DNA of 64,000 bases from Paguma larvata (lineage: Eukaryota > Chordata > Mammalia > Carnivora > Viverridae), in NCBI GenBank assembly GCA_030068075.1, contig CM057831.1, positions 8,507,464-8,571,463 on the forward strand. The letters are read 5' to 3'. How positions within the stretch are numbered: the stretch's first letter is position 1; each line of letters opens with the position of its first letter. Below the pieces are notes generated by a model. It saw only the letters and a list, made by a program, of their open reading frames with translations, was not told the DNA's origin and did no database searches. This document shows positions 44,081 to 55,349 of this stretch, one piece after another. The position numbers and the translations under genes are program-made.

Positions 44081-44281
44081 GGGATGCCTGGTGGCTCAGT
44101 CGATTGAGCATTCAACTTTGGCTCAGGTCATGATCTCGCAGTCCATGAGTTTGAGCCCCGCGTCGGGCTCTGTGCTAACAGCTCGGAGCCTGGAACCTGC
44201 TTTGGATTTTGTGTCTCCCTCTCTTTCTGCCCTTCCCCTGCTCACGCTCTATCTCTCAAAAATAAATAAACGTTAAAAAAA
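44081..44281 (+). mobile_element. SINEC copy
   Basis: 'gggatgcctggtggctcagt', 'cgattgagcattcaac', body, 'aataaataaacgttaaaa' tail. Imperfect target duplications: tttgagcagatgctttt at 44063-44079 and tttaaacaaatgtgttt at 44282-44298 (12 of 17). Confidence 0.94.
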
Positions 44282-44298
44282 TTTAAACAAATGTGTTT

Positions 44299-45348
44299 GT
44301 AATCCCTTCCCTACCACCCCCCAGTGAACATCAAGGGATAAAAGAGGAAGGAATCCATGGAGACCAAGGGAAGCTAAGGAATAGGATGGTGGATTGAAGA
44401 ATGAGAGACGTCAACAATCCTTTGGAAAATGGGAAGCAAGCTGGAGTGACAACGACGTAGCAGACGGAAGAGTCCAAACCTGAGCGTCTGTGGAGGGTTT
44501 GCCCCCATGGAGTAAGGGCGGACATGAAAGTCTTCAGAGTTGGGAGCGCCAGGGTGTTGGGCAGCATGGATCGGGAGGGCGGCTGCAGGCAGGAAGAGGG
44601 GGCGGAGGTCTCTTGAGGAACACCCGAGCCCCCAGATCTTCTTCTCCATCCTGTGCAGCTTAACAATCGTGTACCCCTCAGCCTGGCAGGAAGGTTTGCT
44701 TCTTGGAGACATTCGGCAGGGGAAGATCTATATGGAGGGACAGGAAGCCCAGGGAACGGTGGAGGAAAGAAGATGTACCGGGCAAAAAGATACCAAGCGA
44801 AAGTACATGCTACATGCCCCCAACTCCCCCAGCCGCTGCCCCTCTCCACCGCTTGACGACACCAGCCAGGCAGGTGTCCTCCAGGCAGGAGGTGGGAGGG
44901 AGGGTGGTCTCCAGAGAAGACCACCTCCAGAGGATGCTGACATTTGGGAATCCCCAAATACATGGCGGGGCCCTTTCCTCCAGACCAGTGGATCCCTACA
45001 GCGGATGAGCCCTTACACATCCAACACCTGACTGGGTTTTTGTGCCTCATTCTGAAGGATCACCAAGAATCACCAGACATGCGGAGAAATCATGAAGACC
45101 GTGATTCCCAAGCCATCGGGGAAGGAAATGCTGCGGACAGGAAAGCAACATCGGGAGCGGAAGAAAAACAAGAGAGCCAAGTAATCCCTGTAAAAACCCG
45201 TGGAGCGATAAGAGAAGATAGGCATGCAAGAAACAAGCACAGAATGCTATTTTTTTTTTTTTTTGGAAGGGAACGATGAGATACTAAGAAAGAGCTCTTG
45301 AGAGTTAAAGCCGTTGAGACCAAAGCTAACTACCTACCCAACTCAAAC
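44299..45348. other. Unclassified purine-leaning sequence
   Basis: The plus strand is purine-rich for about 1 kb, which makes long frames on both strands (239 codons on the minus strand at 44331-45050). No domain is recognisable in either. A 16-bp T run lies at 45250-45265. May be an old repeat I cannot name. Confidence 0.35.
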
Positions 45349-45374
45349 CATCAATCAATCAATCAGTCAATCAA
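45349..45374. repeat. (AATC)n short tandem repeat
   Basis: Six AATC units with one AGTC variant. Confidence 0.9.
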
Positions 45375-45554
45375 AGTTTTGTGGAAAAGGGGGAGTGTCT
45401 CTTTCAGAAAAACGAAAGTGGAAGACAAAGGGAAGTGGCACGCAAGAGAAAGAACAAGGACATTCGAAGTGGCTGTGTTTTACTGAGGGATTAGCATTAC
45501 TGTATAAGGAAGGTCTAATTTCCCCTATCCTACCGGAGACAAACTGAGACGCGG

Positions 45555-45662
45555 GGGCACTTTAAGTAGCTCCCCAAGCATGGTGAAAGGGCAGAGCTAG
45601 GATCGAACCCATGTCTTATGCTCCGAAGCCGCGCGGCTTTCGCTCGGCTACGCCCTGAGGGA
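45555..45662 (+). mobile_element. MIR 3' part, CpG-enriched
   Basis: 'agctccccaagcatggtgaa', 'agggcagagctaggatcgaa', 'cccatgtcttatgctccgaa', 'gccgcgcggctttcgctcgg' and 'ctacgccctg' follow MIR to its 3' end. The last 40 bp have many CpGs where MIR normally has TG/CA. Confidence 0.65.
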
Positions 45663-45795
45663 AACAGACCCAGCAAAGCTTGGCCGAAGATGTGCGGTGC
45701 AGGGGGGCGGGGGGCGGGGCGAGGGGCGGAGCTGGGAACGCAGCTCTCCCGGGGGGCATCGCGTTTTCACCGTTCCGGGCGCGTGATGACCACAA
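45663..45795. promoter_or_regulatory. Small CpG cluster with Sp1 boxes and G-quadruplex motif
   Basis: G-rich run at 45702-45729 has five runs of three or more G's separated by one or two bases (ggggggcggggggcggggcg), with GGGCGG Sp1-type boxes. CpGs continue to 45785. Too short for a formal CpG island, but it is the clearest promoter-like composition in the window. No transcript seen. Confidence 0.35.
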
Positions 45796-46690
45796 GGCAT
45801 ACATACGTTTTCCGTCTCCAGGAGCTTTTCGTGATGGTAAGTAAGAGAGATGTCACGAATACTGTACAGGGCCTCAAAATCGGGTTCTTTTCTCTCCTCC
45901 CCTGCAAATGGCCTGAAACCCCAGGTGGTTTTTGTCCCGGGATCTTCGTTGATAAAGTCGTCAGCATTCGAAGTGCAGAGCTGCGCGTTCATCAGCCTTA
46001 GTGCGGTGTTTCCATGAAGCGGCGGCGGGACCGAGGAGACAGACATCAGAGCCTTCACCCAGGTGGATTAGGTCACCATACACTTCGGAGGGAACGTTTC
46101 CAATAACAGGACTTGGAGGGACTGCTGGCTAAAAAATGCTGGGCCCGGACGGAGGATGGAGACTCGTTTCCCGAGAGAGGAGCAAAGAGAGAGACGGGAA
46201 AGCGGTGGCTTCAGGCCTATCACACGAGCCCCGGAGGAGTCGATGTGAGGTGCCATAGCCTCACTGGGTGTCAGCAGGCCTGTCTCCCAACTGTCGTATT
46301 TCCCTCGCGGGCCGCCGCGGGCGGGGATCGAAGCACAACACCGCGGTGAAAATGCATCGCGGGTATTTCTTATTGCAGAGGATCGTTCTGTGAAGACCGA
46401 CATGGCCACTAGCCAGTGGCCCCGGGCTTCTCCATGGAGGTGCCCAGTGATACCTCTCCCTCACACGCACCCCCTGGGTCGGGTCCACAGAGAGGCTCAG
46501 AAGAAGCCCCCGCGGGGCCATAGGCCTGGCCTTCTCTGTTCCACCCGCCGCCCCTGCCTCTTAGTGCCCTGTGCCTTTGGTAACAGGCGGCAACCTGCCT
46601 AGCTACAACCAAAAAGAAAAAAATAGGGAGAGATTAAAAAAAACAAAATCTGAAAACCAAAAACCCTGTCTTGCACCTTTGGCTCAGAAA
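45796..46690. other. Unclassified CpG-moderate sequence
   Basis: No repeat or exon recognised. Overlapping frames on both strands. Confidence 0.3.
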
Positions 46691-47045
46691 TGGCGCAGCC
46701 CGGGAGGTCTTAAGACGCGGTGATTAACTTTCTCTGAAAGCCGGGGCACCAGGGAATACACCGCGAGACACAATAGGCTGAGCAAATATTAGACAAATAT
46801 CGCCTTTCTGCATCGCCCACTTGGCCGGAGATGCACGGATTGACTTCTCAAATACGACAAGAGTGAACCAGGCAGCCTGGATTCAAGATCAACGTGGCTT
46901 TGCCTTTCTTTCTTTTCTCCCCCTCCCTCCTTTTTTAATTTCTAAAGCAAATGTATACAAACTATTTATCTAAAATAGAGGCACTCAGAAAAGCAAGCTG
47001 TGCAAATAATTAATGATCTGTAGGCATTGCGCGCCCGATGCGGGA
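46691..47045. promoter_or_regulatory. Repeat-free block, possible conserved element
   Basis: 'aagacgcggtgattaacttt', 'gagcaaatattagacaaata', 'tcgcctttctgcatcgccca', then 'caaataattaatgatctgta' and 'ggcattgcgcgcccgatgcg'. Retained CpGs next to AT-rich homeodomain-like words. Confidence 0.3.
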
Positions 47046-47369
47046 GGCCCCGGTCCCTGTCATTCCAGGATCTGGCACGCACGTTGGCCCTAACCTGCGC
47101 TTGCAAAGCCAGAACACCTGGGGAAGGGCTCATGGCACCGCCCTGGCTCAAAGGTGACGCTATGTGGAGCCGTTTGACCCCTCCGGGCAGGGATAGGGTG
47201 TTGGGGTGGGGTAGGGAGCTATAGATTGAAGACACCAGGGAGCAGAGAGGCAGGCACTCTCTCGAGGATGAGCTAGGTGTCCCTCAGCAGGTTCAGGTTC
47301 AATGGGAGAAAACATTTTCCGGTGGCCACATAAATAAAGGCTGTAGAAAGACTTCCTGCTTATCAACAC
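47046..47369. other. Unclassified sequence
   Basis: Nothing recognised. Confidence 0.3.
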
Positions 47370-47500
47370 TTGAGGACATGAGGCCCAGAGAGGTGAAGGG
47401 GCTTTTTTGGTGTCACACAGCAAGGGAGTGGTGAGGCTAGGATCGCAGGCTTGCCCTGAACCATAGCCTGCCTGGCTGAGCCCCAATCTCCCGTGCCTTC
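47370..47500 (+). mobile_element. MIR 3' relic
   Basis: 'gaggacatgaggcccagaga', 'ggtgaaggggcttttttggt', 'gtcacacagcaagggagtgg' and 'tgaggctaggatcgcaggct' follow MIR. Confidence 0.75.
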
Positions 47501-47965
47501 TGGGCTCAGGTGTCTCTGAGCGCACAGGCCGGGCGTGCCCTGACCCTGACCTGGGTCATGAGCTGCCCGTTCCCTAACTTGGAGCATCCCTGCGGCCCGG
47601 ACCCCCTGACCGACCGTCGCCCCCAGCCAGACATTACCCTGTGTGAGGAGGCACCAGCCACTTCCACAGAGTAGTCACTCAGCGCCCCAGTCTGGTCTTA
47701 CCCAGAACCGGCATCTCTTCCCTCCCCACTGCCGAAGGCAAAGCCAGAGAGGCCCCAGCTTCCGTTTCTGATGAGTCTGTTTGCATTAGAACAGAACGCT
47801 CGGAAGCTTTTTCTCGTGGCTCCAGGCCCCATGCCACGGTGGACACTGGGATGTGGCGTTGTCATTTTCTCCTGCAGGAGGATGAGGGGTTTTTATCTTC
47901 TCTCTGGAAGAGGGAATGACAGGAAAGCCACAGCAGCCAGGGCTGGGAGACAGACTGTGGTTTCT
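47501..47965. other. Unclassified GC-rich sequence
   Basis: Nothing recognised. Confidence 0.3.
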
Positions 47966-48250
47966 CATCATTAGAAAAATTAAAGTATACAGACAGAAAT
48001 GTGGTTTTGCTTCATAACTGTATCCTGTCAACTAAATATTTCATTTAGACCTAATGCCTGAGCCAAATGAGAATCTCGAGCAAAACTGCACTATTAGAAT
48101 ACACTTAATTATTGATTCAGCCAGGCAAAAAATAAAAAAATAAAGAAACCAGGCGGTGATCTAATTCTTCTTATCAAGCATCTTGAGTGCTAATGTGCAC
48201 TTGAACAGCTGCTATTATCCTGGGGAGCCCACTGCCTTCGGCTGCGAAAT
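47966..48250. promoter_or_regulatory. Repeat-free AT-rich block, possible conserved element
   Basis: 'tagaaaaattaaagtataca', 'actaaatatttcatttagac', 'ctaatgcctgagccaaatga', 'cacttaattattgattcagc' and 'tgatctaattcttcttatca', then an E-box-like 'gaacagctgctattatcc'. No repeat signature. Confidence 0.3.
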
Positions 48251-48465
48251 GTACAACTTCACACCAGCCGCATGGAGCCAGACTGGGGGCAGCGGAAACA
48301 CGTTCTCTCTTTCCAGCCTCCTTTCCTCGGGGAGGGGTGGGGCAGAGGTCCTGTGGCTGCACTGAGACCGGAGCCTCCCCCTGCACGTCTTTCTAACCTC
48401 CAACCTCGTGGTGTAGAAGATACTAGATTGTTTCACGGATTCCCAACCCGGAAACTAGACATGCC
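48251..48465. other. Unclassified sequence
   Basis: Nothing recognised. Confidence 0.3.
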
Positions 48466-48476
48466 CCAAATATTAT

Positions 48477-48675
48477 TTTTTTTTTTTAATGTTTATTTAT
48501 TTTTGAGAGAGAGAGAGAGAAACTGCAGGAAGGGGCAGAGAGAGACAGAGACAGACTGACAGAGAATCCAACTCACGAACCATGAGACAGGGCTCAGACT
48601 CACGAACCGTGAGATCACAACCTGAGCCGAAGTCAAGAGCCAGATGCTTAACCGACTGAACCACTCAGGTGCCCC
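48477..48675 (-). mobile_element. SINEC copy, antisense
   Basis: T run, 'aatgtttatttatttttgag', a duplicated inner phrase ('actcacgaaccatgagacag' and 'actcacgaaccgtgagatca'), head ending 'ccactcaggtgcccc'. Target duplication ccaaatattatt (about 48466-48477) and ccaaaatattctt (48676-48688). Confidence 0.93.
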
Positions 48676-48795
48676 CCAAAATATTCTTCTGCTATCTATC
48701 TTGAATTTCTTCACTTTCTTTAAATACTGAGGGTAATGGTTTATGATTCTAGCACTAAAAGGGACTCTAGGCTGATTCCATCATCTCATTTATTT

Positions 48796-48926
48796 ATTAA
48801 AAAATTATTTTTTTAATGTTTATTTAGTTTTGAGAGAGAGGGAGAGACGGAACATGAGCAAGAGAGGGGCAGAGAGAGGCGGAGACACAGAATCTGAAGC
48901 AAGCTCCAGCTCTGAGCTGTCAGGAC
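48796..48926 (-). mobile_element. SINEC copy, antisense, lacking its tRNA-like head
   Basis: Tail 'aatgtttatttagttttgag', body to 'ctccagctctgagctgtcag', then stops; a second SINE starts within 10 bp. 5'-truncated insertion or loss during the neighbouring insertion. Confidence 0.88.
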
Positions 48927-48936
48927 AATCTTTTCT

Positions 48937-49108
48937 TTTTAGATGTTTATTTATTTATTTTGAAAGAGATGGGGGGGAGAATTCCCAGCAAGCTCTGTGC
49001 TGTCAGCGCCAAGCCAGATGCGGGGCTCGAACTCACAAATTGCAAGATCATGACCGGAGCCAAAATCAAGAGTCAGATGCTTAACTGACTGAGCCCCCAG
49101 GCGCCCCA
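48937..49108 (-). mobile_element. SINEC copy, antisense, body-shortened
   Basis: 'agatgtttatttatttattt', a G run instead of the full CT-rich body, 'gatgcggggctcgaactcac', head ending 'gagcccccaggcgcccc'. Weak duplication caatcttttc / cagtcttctg at its edges. Confidence 0.9.
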
Positions 49109-49874
49109 GCCCAGTCTTCTGTTTAGTTGGTGTGTATCACTGCGGCATCTCAGAAAAGAGACAGGAAGCTGTTTTCTACCATTACTGGCCCTTCTCCAAC
49201 ACGAAGTCAATGACTAAAACCCCTCCTGGACCCTTCGCTCTTTCTTCTTACGGTATATCTTCCTGTGGTCTGTCCTCCGATGTGCCACTTGTCCCTTGCT
49301 TTCCTTTCTGTTCTTCAAACCGGACACGGCGTCTGAAGGCAGACGGGCCGAGCGCGGGGGCTGCGGTGAGCCTGGGAGGCTCACTGGCCAGAGCTGATGA
49401 GGTTTATCACGCGTCCACGGAGGAGCGAGGAGATTGGGGAGGTCCAGGCACAGCGTTCCGTCTTCCAGAAGGACTGGTCATCAAGGACCGCTGCTTTTCC
49501 TGGGCAATCCCCACCTCCTGTCGCCGGCAGGGTCTGTGATCACTGGTCTTGCCCTGACACTCACCTTGGCTACCTGGGGAGCGCCGTAGCTCCTTTGTAT
49601 GCGGTTGTCAAAGAAAATGCCCGCGCCTGGGGGACGCATGAAGCAGCACCGACAGCTTGCGGTGTTCAGGAAAACAACGCTGGCGAGTCAGAGGGTGGAA
49701 GATAGGAAATCAATGGCATGTGAAGACTGGGCAGAGCAGTCAGGACCAGGAGGCTGCCCCTGCCTGTGGCTGGTTGGTTAGTAGGAGCTGTGGCTGGATT
49801 TGCGTGCTCTCGTGGCTCTCGAGAGATAGCCTATTCCTGGGAAAACTATGGGGACAATTTGGGGTCGTGGGAGT
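49109..49874. other. Unclassified GC-moderate sequence
   Basis: Frames at 49132-49539, 49397-49705 and others overlap in all phases; no domain. Nothing recognised. Confidence 0.3.
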
Positions 49875-50375
49875 GTGCCAAGTCGATTGCAAAAATGGCG
49901 GCAGTATTTTTGTCCCCTACACCCGTGCCTCTTGTGTATGACTTTGCAGCTCTTCCCATCTCGAGGAGTCCGGGTTCCTGTCCCTCCAGTCTGCCCCGAT
50001 TTTTGTCCTTGTTCACCAATCAAATGCGGCAGGGGTGACCGCGTGCCAGTTCCAGACCTAGAACCCCTGTGTACTTCTGGCCACCCCGAGGAGGCATTGC
50101 CACCTGTAAAGCCCAGGCTGGCCTGCGGGTGATGAGACACACACGGTCGCCACAGCCAATAGCCAGCCCCCAGACACAGTGGTGAGGCATCCTCCACGAG
50201 CCAGCCCAGCCTCCCAGTCGGCTGACCACAGTCGCATGAGTGAACCCAGTCAGGATCGGCCAGGCAGAACCACCCGGTGGATTTGTCCACCTGTGAGCAG
50301 TAATCAGTATTTACTGTTTTAAGCCATTGAGTTTTGGGGTAGTTTGCTATGTGACGAGAGTTAACCGAGGCAGGG
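49875..50375 (+). mobile_element. MaLR/MLT1-like solo LTR
   Basis: LTR wording in order: 'gcagtatttttgtcccctac', 'aaatgcggcaggggtgaccg', 'cgtgccagttccagacctag', 'cccaggctggcctgcgggtg', 'atgagacacacacgg', 'ctgaccacagtcgcatgagt', and the typical end 'actgttttaagccattgagt', 'tttggggtagtttgctatgt'. The 226-codon minus frame at 49778-50458 is antisense to it and not a gene. Confidence 0.72.
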
Positions 50376-51589
50376 ATTGAAAGGGTGGAGGGAAGAGGTA
50401 CTGTGTTCTCAGTCTTAAAGGAGTTAGCAAGAACCCGGTTCTTGACTGCACACAGCAACGTCCATAATCTGGACTCTTCTTATTCCTCTGGCTGTACTCA
50501 TAGCCACAGATGCACTCCCTGCCTCCCCGGCCCCCTTCTCCCATACACATCCAAGCCCCAGTCTTGCCGAGCTCCCTGTAACAGGCTGAGCTCTGGCCTT
50601 GACTTCTACTGGCCCCCCCTTCCTGGGACATCGTTTCTTTGTCCATCTCCTTTCCCTTTTCCTGGCAAATTCCTTCTCCAGGCTCAGGCTTCAGATTGCC
50701 TGCCGTGCCCATCCGTTGGTACCTCAGCTCTGTTCTCTAGCTCTGTCTCTAACGTTTGCCACCTTGTACGGAGATCTGACACCCCTCCTTCCTTCAAGGG
50801 CCATAATTCTTGATTCAAACAAATACCGATGCCTGAGTCCTAACTTGGACGAATGAAGTCATGGGATTGGAACATCCTTATGTTTAAAAGCACTGAGGAG
50901 ATGCTGCCACATGGTCAGGACGGAGAAGGACTCTGGGGTTAGTCTGTTTGGGAAAAGGTTCGTTGGAAGGGAGGGGGTCCCTTTGTGGCCAACTACGGCC
51001 TGGAACTCTGAGGTTACCCTCCTCTCTTGGTGCCGTGTTCTGCTGGGCATTCAGGTCTCAACAGAGAAACGATGCAAAGAAGATGAGGTTTCCTCCTGCC
51101 ATCCTGCCCAACAATGTGCACAAAACCACAAAGAAACGTGACTTTTGTATGACATCGGGCTGAAGGGAGATGGGGCAAGGCGGAGGGGTGGCAAAGGGCT
51201 TAGAATGAATTCTAACCTGGTTTTAAAAGTTCTTTGAATGTTCCCACCACCATCAACTTCGCTGACCTTTGTCTCTTTGTGGCGATGAGTTCTTTCTTTT
51301 CCCCAAATGCACTCGACTTTCCAGATTTATATCCATTCCTGCCTCTTTACTCTTCCCACTTGAGTTTCCTCTTTATAACCCAGAGAAATTCTTTGAGTCA
51401 CCCCTCCTGGCAAGCCAGCCTCTGGGGCCTGACTCTTTGTCACATACGGTCCATCCAGGTGTATTGCTAAACAGAAACAACAACTCTCTGTTTTCAGGAA
51501 TTCTGGAATTCTGCCTCCAGCTTTCACATAAGAGTTATTTTTTTTTCCTCTGCTACCTGTAATCTTTACTTGTTTACTTGTCTGTCAGC
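50376..51589. other. Unclassified sequence
   Basis: Polypyrimidine-leaning plus strand at 50.45-50.75 kb could be old L2 but I cannot align it by eye. No exon supported. Confidence 0.3.
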
Positions 51590-51715
51590 CCAAAAGACGG
51601 TGGGCAACATGGCGGTTGGTTCCATATGATCATGTTCTCCAGTGTGTTCTTGGGGCCAAGCACAGGCACAGAAGATGCACTCAATAAATATTTGTTGGAT
51701 TAATGATGTGTACAT
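51590..51715 (+). mobile_element. L2 3' end relic
   Basis: 'ccaagcacaggcacagaaga', 'tgcactcaataaatatttgt', 'tggattaatgatgtg' is the L2 terminus. Confidence 0.7.
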
Positions 51716-52135
51716 CAAGAATACAGGGGATCCTATGGTCCAGTATGATGTTGGGGCAAGGAGGGAAAGGGAAAGGGAAAGCCCTTCCAGGCTGGGGGCA
51801 GTTCATGAAGAATGCCAAGGGTCAAAAACCAGGGTGGTGCAGTTGAGTTGCCAAATGTATTAGGAGAAAGTGTGGTTTGAAACAAACAGGCTAAAGACCC
51901 TAAGATGAATAGCCTAGAACGAAGTAGGGTAGGAACAAGGTTGGGCGTGGGATGAAGCACAAGACAGGCCCAGGAAAGGGCATCTGTAAGTCATGGGGCC
52001 CATTCCCCATTAGGGCAGGGGTCAGGGCGTTACCAGAGCACAGCTGAATTGCGATGGTTGTTTTGTCTCCCAAACCACTATTTCAGAACAGAATCTTCTC
52101 CCTCTCTCTTAGGCCAAACTTGAATGTGTACACTT
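51716..52135. other. Unclassified sequence
   Basis: Nothing recognised. Confidence 0.3.
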
Positions 52136-52136
52136 G

Positions 52137-52137
<1 letters not shown>

Positions 52138-52181
<44 letters not shown>

Positions 52182-52190
52182 ACACACACT
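52138..52190. repeat. (CA)n microsatellite
   Basis: About 20 CA units, one AATC interruption, then five more. Confidence 0.97.
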
Positions 52191-52289
52191 TATGCATGGA
52201 CCGCTCGGATCAGACTTTTAAGATCAGGTATGAAAATGCCAGGGACTTCCAAATGTAGCCGATGGTAAGAACGTTATTGTCTCCTTTAA

Positions 52290-52505
52290 AGATGCGAAGG
52301 GCTGCTCCCAGGACCGACCTCTGGAGTCATACACCAGAATGCTGGCTCCACCTCTCAGTAGCTGGAGGACCTTGGCTTCCTCAAGTTGAATGTCAGCATC
52401 TAACGCACAAGCTTACTAGGACTGTAAAATAAAATAAAGTGTGCAAAGGGCTTGGCATAGTCCTTGATGCTCAGTCAACTAAAGCAGTGTGCAACAGATA
52501 CTCTC
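52290..52505 (-). mobile_element. MIR, antisense
   Basis: 'cctctggagtcatacaccag', 'gctggctccacctctcagta', 'gctggaggaccttggcttcc', 'tcaagttgaatgtcagcatc', 'gtgcaaagggcttggcatag' follows the antisense MIR. Confidence 0.75.
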
Positions 52506-53814
52506 TGACGGCCGACTGTCCGCCACTTTGCTAGGCGAGGCCATAAAGAAGAAGGCTCTCCTTGAGGGTGTTGGTGGGTCAGGATACCCTTAATATATTT
52601 CTCTTGTACTTACTATCTAAGGCCAACAGGTAGCCATTGGGGTTTATCCTGAGTGCTGTATCCCCAAGTATCCAAAAACTGGGTCTTTTAAGGTGCTGGT
52701 GACCCTGGGCTCAGAGAAGGAAGAGGCACTGCCTTTCGAGCTGCCCCCTAGAAACCCATCTCTGGGGCAGCTCACTCAGCCCCATCTCTGGTTTTCCTTG
52801 GAGATTTTCCCACCGTCCAAAAACCAATGAGGTCTGACCCGGCAAGATGGGATGAGCTCCCAGCCCAGAGCAGTGTGACTCAGACTGCAGCCGAGGACAG
52901 GCTCATCCATAACCCAGCCACAAACAGACCCGTTAGCGACGTCGCCGCAGGCGGGCTATTACTTACAATATAGTTAGTGTCGCTTAACCAGAATGGATGG
53001 GATACGGTTTGGGAGAAGAGTCCTCAATCTGACCAAGAGGAAAATAAGTTATGGTGGTGATGGGCGGGGCTGGGGAAGCAGGGGCCAGGGGCTAGGGGCT
53101 GCTATTGGAGTCAGTACAATTGCTATCCCTTTTTAAAAAAAAAAATTTTTTTTTAGTGAATGTCCAAGATGAAAGCTCCCAGAAAGGATCTGATGCAGGT
53201 TTTAAATCTTTGCTCGGAGAAAAGTAGACAGGGCTGCCGCGAAAGTGAGAAAGAGTGCCAGGGGTTAGGGACAGTGGGGACATGGTCATGGGGAGGGACA
53301 GTGTAGGCTGTAACAGTCACGAAGGTTTTCTAAGGCCTCGTGTCCACTGTAGCTAGTCATACCCCTTGAGGGTCTACTCTGCAGTCGTCAAACTTCAGAC
53401 CATCCCTCCCTAAAAACCATCAACGATAACCCTGGCTGTCCCTGCTGAGATTTTTTTTTTTTTAAAACTGTCAGGTCCTAAACCCAAACATGATTTCTTT
53501 TCCCTTATGGAGTTCTTTTGCCCAGAGGGACCACCTACAAATTCTAGAAAGTTACAGGTAGATAAATTTTCCATTCTCCCCCGACCTCGTCCTTTTTCTA
53601 CATTCCTTAGAGATCACCGGGAATGTCGAAGGCACAAGAAAACGTATGCGAGTCCTTGCTCCTTGGAAGTATTTTGTGGTCAGCCCCTGGATGGAACACC
53701 CCAGTGGACCTTGGAACTCTAACGCCCAACTTGAGTCCCGCCTCCCCAGTAATGTCTTCCACGGACTACTCTGACTCACGTTGCCTTCTTCTGCACTTGC
53801 TACGGAGGTAGTCA
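52506..53814. other. Unclassified sequence
   Basis: A short A/T homopolymer junction at 53134-53156 and a T run at 53452-53463. Otherwise unique to my eye; no exon supported. Confidence 0.3.
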
Positions 53815-54015
53815 TTAGAGAGCTTAAAAGTATGGACCTGGGTGAGATAAATGGGCTCGAGTCCAAGGTCTGGGGATCCTTACCCCCTTTCAGTCTCCGC
53901 TGCTTGCTCTAAAATGGATTAATCATGGTGTGCACTTCACAGGATGGTTGTGATTATTGAGAAAACGTATAGAAAGTACTTAGCACCGTGGGCACTCGCT
54001 AAAGAGTGTTCTTTT
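53815..54015 (-). mobile_element. MIR, antisense
   Basis: 'aaagtatggacctgggtgag', 'gggctcgagtccaaggtctg', 'ctctaaaatggattaatcat', 'cacaggatggttgtgattat' and 'gaaagtacttagcaccgtgg' follow the antisense MIR. Confidence 0.75.
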
Positions 54016-54054
54016 TCTTTATTTCTTGGCTTTCAGAATGCGTAAGCTTCAGAG

Positions 54055-54250
54055 AACTCTGTTCCAGGAGTCAAATGACTGGAGTTTTGGTGGCCGCTTC
54101 ATCACTGCACAGCAGGGTGGACCTGGTCGGGTCATTTTATCTTAATCTCTCAAATTGCTGCCTGATAAAAGTGGGATGATAATGTCATAGCTTTGCTATG
54201 AGGACGGAAAGATTAAAATGGATGGGAAGGTGCTTTGAAAGGCGCTGAGG
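54055..54250 (-). mobile_element. Second MIR, antisense, close behind the first
   Basis: 'gagtcaaatgactggagttt', 'gacctggtcgggtcatttta', 'tcttaatctctcaaattgct', 'gataaaagtgggatgataat', 'gaaggtgctttgaaaggcgc'. Same orientation as the copy about 40 bp upstream. Confidence 0.75.
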
Positions 54251-55345
54251 CACAGCGGAGCGGATCGACAACTGGAAGGTCTCTGCCGAGAGACTTTCCA
54301 GTAAGCTTAGCCAACCAACGCTCGCTTTCCCCTTTTCTCTCTGCTTTCTTCCTTTCTTCTCTATGGCTTCGGGGCCAATTCCTTGGACCTCTCACGAAAG
54401 AACTGTTCAGATGTCAGTGGGATTCAGCGTGCTTGATTAAGGCCGGGTAAGCTGAATGGTATTCGGAACGGGCCCAGGGAAGCCCCGGTCTTTGGTCTTA
54501 CGACAAAAATCAGCCCACACCCTCAGTGTGAAAGAATTACAAGTGGGGAATAACCATCCGCAGATAATTACCTAGCTCGAGAGGTATAAAGCCGGTCCTC
54601 TTCATGCTTCTCTCCCCAAAGCAATCACTAGAGAATGCATTTGGAAGCCATGAGAGTTTCAAGCCCATTATATTCTGACCACCTTCATGTTGATGCCCGC
54701 TACTCTTTTAAATATAGCGTTGGAACTGAGCACAATTACCCCGATGTGTGTGGATAGTTCAGTGCACAATACGTTGGGATTATTAACTCTATTACTCGGG
54801 ACTACATGTCTATTAATGTGACATTAGTTTTGTCGAAAGTCATGTACCATACTATTACATAATGAGCTTACAGTCAACTAATCCCCTGTGACTTTGTTTC
54901 ATATGAATTTCTGGGAAACCAAGGCTTCTCCCATTCTACACTCTCACGAATAATTTTGGGTCTCAGGGTGGGATCTTCAATGGAGCTCTGATACATTTCA
55001 TAGTGTGTATTCTCTCCCATCCTTCTGGCCTGCCTTTTGAATATAGATTTTGCCATCCAGAGTTATTAGCTATCTCTTCCAGCTGGGTGCCATCTGCAAC
55101 TTGGATAAGCAACTTTTTCCATGATTGAGGCAGACTTTGTGATGGTCAGGTTTCGGCAGACCGCTGTTCTGCATAGACTTTTGTTAAAATGAGCTTGTAT
55201 CCCTTTGGCCGTATGATTCAATGAAAATGAGTAGACGAGTCAACTTATGGATGCGTTACCACGTACAAATAAGGTTACATGTAAAAAATGCGAATGGATT
55301 CTGTTTTACTCTTTGTACTCTTCCTGAAAGGTGGAAGGGACTATC
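54251..55345. other. Mostly unique AT-rich sequence; possible CR1/L3 relic near its end
   Basis: 54.53-54.9 kb is AT-rich and repeat-free ('gcagataattacctagctcg', 'gggattattaactctattac', 'tctattaatgtgacattag'). At about 55055-55140, 'ttattagctatctcttccag', 'ctgggtgccatctgcaactt' and 'ggataagcaac' recall ancient CR1/L3 LINEs; weak. Confidence 0.3.
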
Positions 55346-55349
55346 AAGA

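Noticed and set aside
44331..45050. 239-codon minus-strand frame
   Set aside because: Proline/serine-rich shadow of a purine-rich strand; overlapped by several plus frames and without a domain.
49778..50458. 226-codon minus-strand frame
   Set aside because: Antisense to an MLT1-like LTR.
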